Origin: CAYLRY01 sp964386535
GTDB lineage: Bacteria > Chloroflexota > Dehalococcoidia > Dehalococcoidales > UBA3254
NCBI GenBank assembly: GCA_964386535.1
Contig: CAYLRY010000030.1
Coordinates: forward strand, 1-35,481
DNA: 35,481 bases
Direction: 5' to 3'
Of the stretch, positions 33,401 to 35,481 are shown piece after piece (the stretch's first letter is position 1; every line of letters starts with the position of its first letter). The notes below the pieces were generated by a model. It was given only the letters and a program-made list of their open reading frames with translations. It had not been told where the DNA came from and did not search any database. The position numbers were made by a program, and so were the translations under genes.

Positions 33401-33764
33401 GCGTGAAAGCGATATCATGCGGAGCGGCATGAAAAGCTACACCCCGGATGCGGTCTCGCTTATGACGCTGCATGGGGCCAAAGGCCTGGAATTTCCAGTG
33501 GTGTTTCTGTGCGGCATCAAGGACGGGCTTATTCCTTTGCGTAACCGTGGAGGAGACTGTGATCTAAACGAAGAAAGGCGCCTGTTTTATGTTGGGATGA
33601 CCAGAGCCCAGGACGAATTGATACTAATGGCTTCAGGCGAAGGGTCCCCATTCCTGGCCGGGCTGCCTGAAGACGCCATAGCCAGGGAAAAGGCTTTTTC
33701 CGGAAGAAAAACGTCGGAGTTTGAGCAGCTCAGCCTGTTTGATGTAAAAAAACGTTCCCGTTAA
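30414..33764 (+). CDS. EndoQ-like PHP endonuclease fused to UvrD/PcrA-type DNA helicase
   Basis: 1116 residues. Residues 1-410 are an EndoQ-like PHP domain: DFHIHSRYS (His7, His9), GTGDFTHPAW, HIWTPHFSLFG, SNSDAHSPTNL (metal ligands), and a four-Cys zinc site (275, 278, 291, 294). EndoQ nicks DNA 5' of deaminated bases and abasic sites. After a charged linker (about 425-475) comes a superfamily-1 helicase: Walker A GPGTGKT (497-503), IGTFHSICLKLL, DEFQD (678-682), GDPEQSIYGFRGSD, LTLNYRST, LMTLHGAKGLEFPVVFL, and YVGMTRAQDE (1059-1068). The tail has QLSLF (1105-1109), a consensus beta-clamp-binding peptide. All metal and ATPase motifs look intact. ATG with AGGTG upstream. It probably works in repair of damaged bases. 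Confidence 0.93.
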   Translation: MFIADFHIHSRYSRATSRDCIPEMLDLWARRKGLELVGTGDFTHPAWREELKEKLVPAEEGLYVLKDDFRKEVQIAGKQNKPRFIVSGEISSIYKKNGKVRKVHNLILLPGLDEAETLSSRLEAVGNLHSDGRPILGLDSRDLLEITLEVCRKAIFIPAHIWTPHFSLFGAYSGFDDIHECFEDLTGCIHALETGLSSDPPMNWRLSALDSFTLVSNSDAHSPTNLAREANLFDTALSYPHISSALQNRHTLEFSGTIEFFPEEGKYHYDGHRNCKVCLKPADTLANGGICPVCGGKVTVGVLHRTEVLADRSEGFVPPGAKRFESLIPLQEVIAASSGFTTASVKVKEKYDEMIRHLGPELFILREAQISDIELEAGPLVSEGIRRLRSGKVELFPGYDGEYGKIKILDKAEIDRLSGQMGFFIEKKPEARRPKERQKLKKQEPEVLSEVNRADSQLPVRKVETFTTALSEERYGLNREQWLAVSASEQVIAVTAGPGTGKTRTLVSRIAYLMQQCGVPASQITAVTFTNRAAEEMRARLSKMSGSQMALKDLTIGTFHSICLKLLSGQNGRPKVTVIDEHDALSILEGILKSLHLKDSPREILKNISLIKNGVRFPGEKTGIPPGVYDLFCEELERYGVLDYDDILLKALKMMEDGSPDSLKNQTPRNSFSYLLVDEFQDINPTQYHLIKEWGKNSAGIFVIGDPEQSIYGFRGSDARCFSRLDQDFPHARQVRLTLNYRSTPEILRCAQSVILKKNEGANARFLEAGREGGARVRLVEVNDEFSEGLFVAREINRMVGGIDMLDAHATLVRDKKNAAPAPARGFSDIAVLYRTNHQSEILEQCLLKEGIPYVVAGRDEFLSDPEIRKTIAFFRFILNPADIVSLGLCLRALVVCRMDLLSKVLADYAASEKDTESLLSVLHKHNLASTWENSERFIEIVRKYQTQIYRETPQKLIESWMDDTGQKNIRSMELLSSMAVFHQSMPAFMQNLLLGRESDIMRSGMKSYTPDAVSLMTLHGAKGLEFPVVFLCGIKDGLIPLRNRGGDCDLNEERRLFYVGMTRAQDELILMASGEGSPFLAGLPEDAIAREKAFSGRKTSEFEQLSLFDVKKRSR

Positions 33765-33792
33765 ACAGCCTGGCTATTAGCACCTGTCTATA

Positions 33793-35082
33793 CTATCCTC
33801 CTATTTCGCAACAAACCTTACCGATGCGTTTGGCTAGGGCCATGATGGTCAGAATAGGTGGATTACCCAGCGAATGAGGGAAAAGCGATGCATCAGACAC
33901 ATATAAATTCGGCGGCAGGCTGTGATGGTGCAAAGTTTTCGACTCCTTCTCTGTTAAGGGCAGCATTCCTCCCGGATGACCGGCGTTGATGGTACCCAGG
34001 AAAAAATCAGTCTCTTTTTTACCGGCTTTGATGAATATTTCCCGGCAAAGTCTGACACCTTCTTTCAGACTGGCTTTATCTTTTTCCGTAAGGGCTTTTT
34101 TGACTTTACTTCCTGATAAGGTGCCGCAACCTTCGTCTGACAGTTTTATCATCAGGCTGAAGATATCAGTGGCCGGATATTTCCAGCGACGGTTGAAGAA
34201 GTAACTGAGGAAATCGAAGTAGGGAGAGATCATGAAATTTTCCTTTTGCAGAAAAAAGGGCATGCTTATTTCCCTGTTCTGTCTGGCCTTTTCCCAGAGT
34301 ACGGCCACACACAGCACCGGGTCCACAAAGAGGCTGGCACGGCATTGTATGCCGGATTGTTGCAGGACTGCCGGAGTCCCAAAGCCGCCGGCGGCCAGCA
34401 CAACTAAATCCGCCGGGTAAAAGCGATATTGTTTGCCCACAACAGCCGCAGCACCGGCAGCTTTTCCTTTCTCAATGACTACCTTTTGCACCTTACAGCC
34501 GGAAATCAGTTCAGCGCCGGCCCTGACTGCCTGGTTCAAATACTCCCGGCTGTCCCATTTAGCCCCGTAAGCACAGCCTAAAACGCATTTCCCGCAATTC
34601 GTACAGCGTTCAAGGCGAACCAGTTTAGGGGTTGGTTGAGGCTGGAAATGCAAATCCTGACAGATACTGTAGATTTCCTGTGTCGCCGGGCGCCATTTTT
34701 TGTGGTGTTCTGATGAAACTGGTATTTGCCGGTAAAGCTCACGGAATTCAGCTTCAAGATCGATCCCGATGTTTTTAAGGTCCTGATCGTGACGAACGGC
34801 ATTGCCTGCACTGAGTGTGGTGGTTCCACCCTGTCCCACGCCGTTTACCAGCACCATATTATCTCCGGCTTTTCTGATCTTCATTGCGGGGAAAATCCAC
34901 TGGATTTGTCTTTCATCGAATAACAGGCTGGTCTTTTTAACCTTTTCCATTAAACTGAGATTAACGGACAAAGGGCGGAACGAGTTACCGGCTTCCAGTA
35001 TTGTGACCTGGAATTTACCCTGTAATTCTCTGGCTATGGCGGCGCCTCCTGCGCCGCTTCCCACAATAACTGCTTTTTTCAT
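33793..35082 (-). CDS. GMC oxidoreductase with ferredoxin-type cysteine motif
   Basis: FAD-dependent oxidoreductase of the GMC superfamily, 429 residues, shorter than typical GMC enzymes (500-600). The dinucleotide site is VGSGAGGAAIARELQ with Glu30 (ILEAG); NGVGQGGTTTLSAGNAVR is the GMC flavin loop; the C-terminal domain is YVSDASLFPHSLGNPPILTI. In the middle CTNCGKCVLGCAYGAK provides C160, C163, C166 and C170 in CxxCxxCxxxC spacing, a likely [4Fe-4S] cluster, as in other anaerobe GMC-type dehydrogenases that pass electrons to iron-sulfur carriers. The substrate is unknown, probably an alcohol, sterol or similar hydride donor. Its ATG overlaps the upstream gene's stop (ATGA), so the two are coupled. 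Confidence 0.88.
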   Translation of the reverse strand: MKKAVIVGSGAGGAAIARELQGKFQVTILEAGNSFRPLSVNLSLMEKVKKTSLLFDERQIQWIFPAMKIRKAGDNMVLVNGVGQGGTTTLSAGNAVRHDQDLKNIGIDLEAEFRELYRQIPVSSEHHKKWRPATQEIYSICQDLHFQPQPTPKLVRLERCTNCGKCVLGCAYGAKWDSREYLNQAVRAGAELISGCKVQKVVIEKGKAAGAAAVVGKQYRFYPADLVVLAAGGFGTPAVLQQSGIQCRASLFVDPVLCVAVLWEKARQNREISMPFFLQKENFMISPYFDFLSYFFNRRWKYPATDIFSLMIKLSDEGCGTLSGSKVKKALTEKDKASLKEGVRLCREIFIKAGKKETDFFLGTINAGHPGGMLPLTEKESKTLHHHSLPPNLYVSDASLFPHSLGNPPILTIMALAKRIGKVCCEIGG

Positions 35083-35481
35083 GATGGCTGCGCCTCTGCC
35101 TTAAAGTGAGCCCGGCAGCACTGGTGTCCTTCGGTTATGCGTTGAGAAAAACTGAGCTTACCGCCGCCGGCCAGACCTGCCAGCAACCCTTCATCTAGGG
35201 AGGAAACCAGCCGGCAGACCCGGCCTGAGTAATATGCGCTGAAAAAGCAGCGGTTTATGATAATGTTTCCCGCAGGATCACCCTGAAACGAAATATGGAG
35301 CATTTTATAGATGACCGTACCCATGCGCATCACTTCCCGCATAGTTTTTATATATAGCGTAGCCCTGAAATGCTGCCCAATTAAATAGGCGCAGCGAAAA
35401 AGGCGTGACTGCCCTTCCTCCTCATTACCCTGTTTGATACACAGCTCAGCATGATCACGGGTAAACCCGGCATATAACCCT
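35079..35481 (-). CDS. Uncharacterised protein, 5' end outside window; possible ATC-hydrolase-like
   Basis: The reading frame stays open from 35481 down to the TGA at 35079, at least 133 codons, so the true start is beyond the window. Features: AYLIGQHFRATLYIKTMREV, then IIINRCFFSAYYSGRVCRLV, and LSFSQRITEGHQCCRAHF. Spaced Cys residues and the 'R.TEG...C...F' ending recall L-2-amino-thiazoline-4-carboxylate hydrolase and related DUF domains, but that is only pattern resemblance. It is translationally coupled to the GMC oxidoreductase, so it may be its partner or a binding protein. Confidence 0.6.
   Translation of the reverse strand, partial: GLYAGFTRDHAELCIKQGNEEEGQSRLFRCAYLIGQHFRATLYIKTMREVMRMGTVIYKMLHISFQGDPAGNIIINRCFFSAYYSGRVCRLVSSLDEGLLAGLAGGGKLSFSQRITEGHQCCRAHFKAEAQPS

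Noticed and set aside
1..35481. Search for tRNA, rRNA, CRISPR repeats and classical riboswitches
   Set aside because: No T-loop-like GGTTCGAATCC block, no regularly spaced direct repeats and no conserved riboswitch core were seen by eye; small structured RNAs cannot be excluded without a covariance search.

Overview
The window looks like a chromosomal piece of an anaerobic bacterium. My best guess is Chloroflexota, in or near Dehalococcoidia. That guess rests on a 167-residue short-form EF-Ts, frequent TTG starts, many lipoproteins, ferredoxin-type proteins and no respiratory or plasmid genes. It is an inference from gene style, not a marker match. No rRNA, tRNA, CRISPR array, prophage or intact insertion sequence was found.

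Layout. Positions 1-2340 (minus) hold translation and nucleotide genes: rpsB and tsf from one promoter, and a 5'-complete pyrH with its own promoter. A MazF toxin fragment and a bidirectional terminator separate them from an MMPL/RND transporter (2789-5107, minus). Divergent from that is a plus-strand block with a BMP-family lipoprotein, a NarL-type sensor kinase 5 nt behind it, and an exported SAM-hydrolase-like protein whose catalytic triad looks lost. An LCAT-like lipase (minus) follows. Next is an AbrB regulator plus a three-gene ABC-2 transporter operon (11222-14008, plus).

Positions 14.1-30 kb are an accessory, partly decaying stretch. The remnants are a DUF433/DUF5615 toxin-antitoxin pair, a truncated IclR regulator under a strong promoter and palindromic operator, an M3 peptidase, an IS transposase and a frameshifted ferredoxin-like protein. 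Intact genes sit among them: DUF4256, an orphan peptide/nickel-type binding protein, a biotin-dependent carboxyltransferase subunit divergent from two tandem cupins, a DegV protein, a possible nuclease-fold protein, an ECF sigma/anti-sigma/lipoprotein operon, an enolase-superfamily enzyme and a TIGR04076-like protein.

The last part has the most striking gene: a 1116-residue fusion of an EndoQ-like PHP endonuclease with a UvrD-type helicase, ending in a canonical beta-clamp-binding pentapeptide. It is followed by a convergent GMC oxidoreductase with a ferredoxin-type cysteine motif, translationally coupled to a partial gene at the window edge.

Many transcription units have readable sigma70-type promoters with 16-18 bp spacers. 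These help to settle several start codons (tsf by its Shine-Dalgarno; the LCAT-like lipase and DegV by promoter position) and show that the carboxyltransferase and cupin genes share overlapping divergent promoters.
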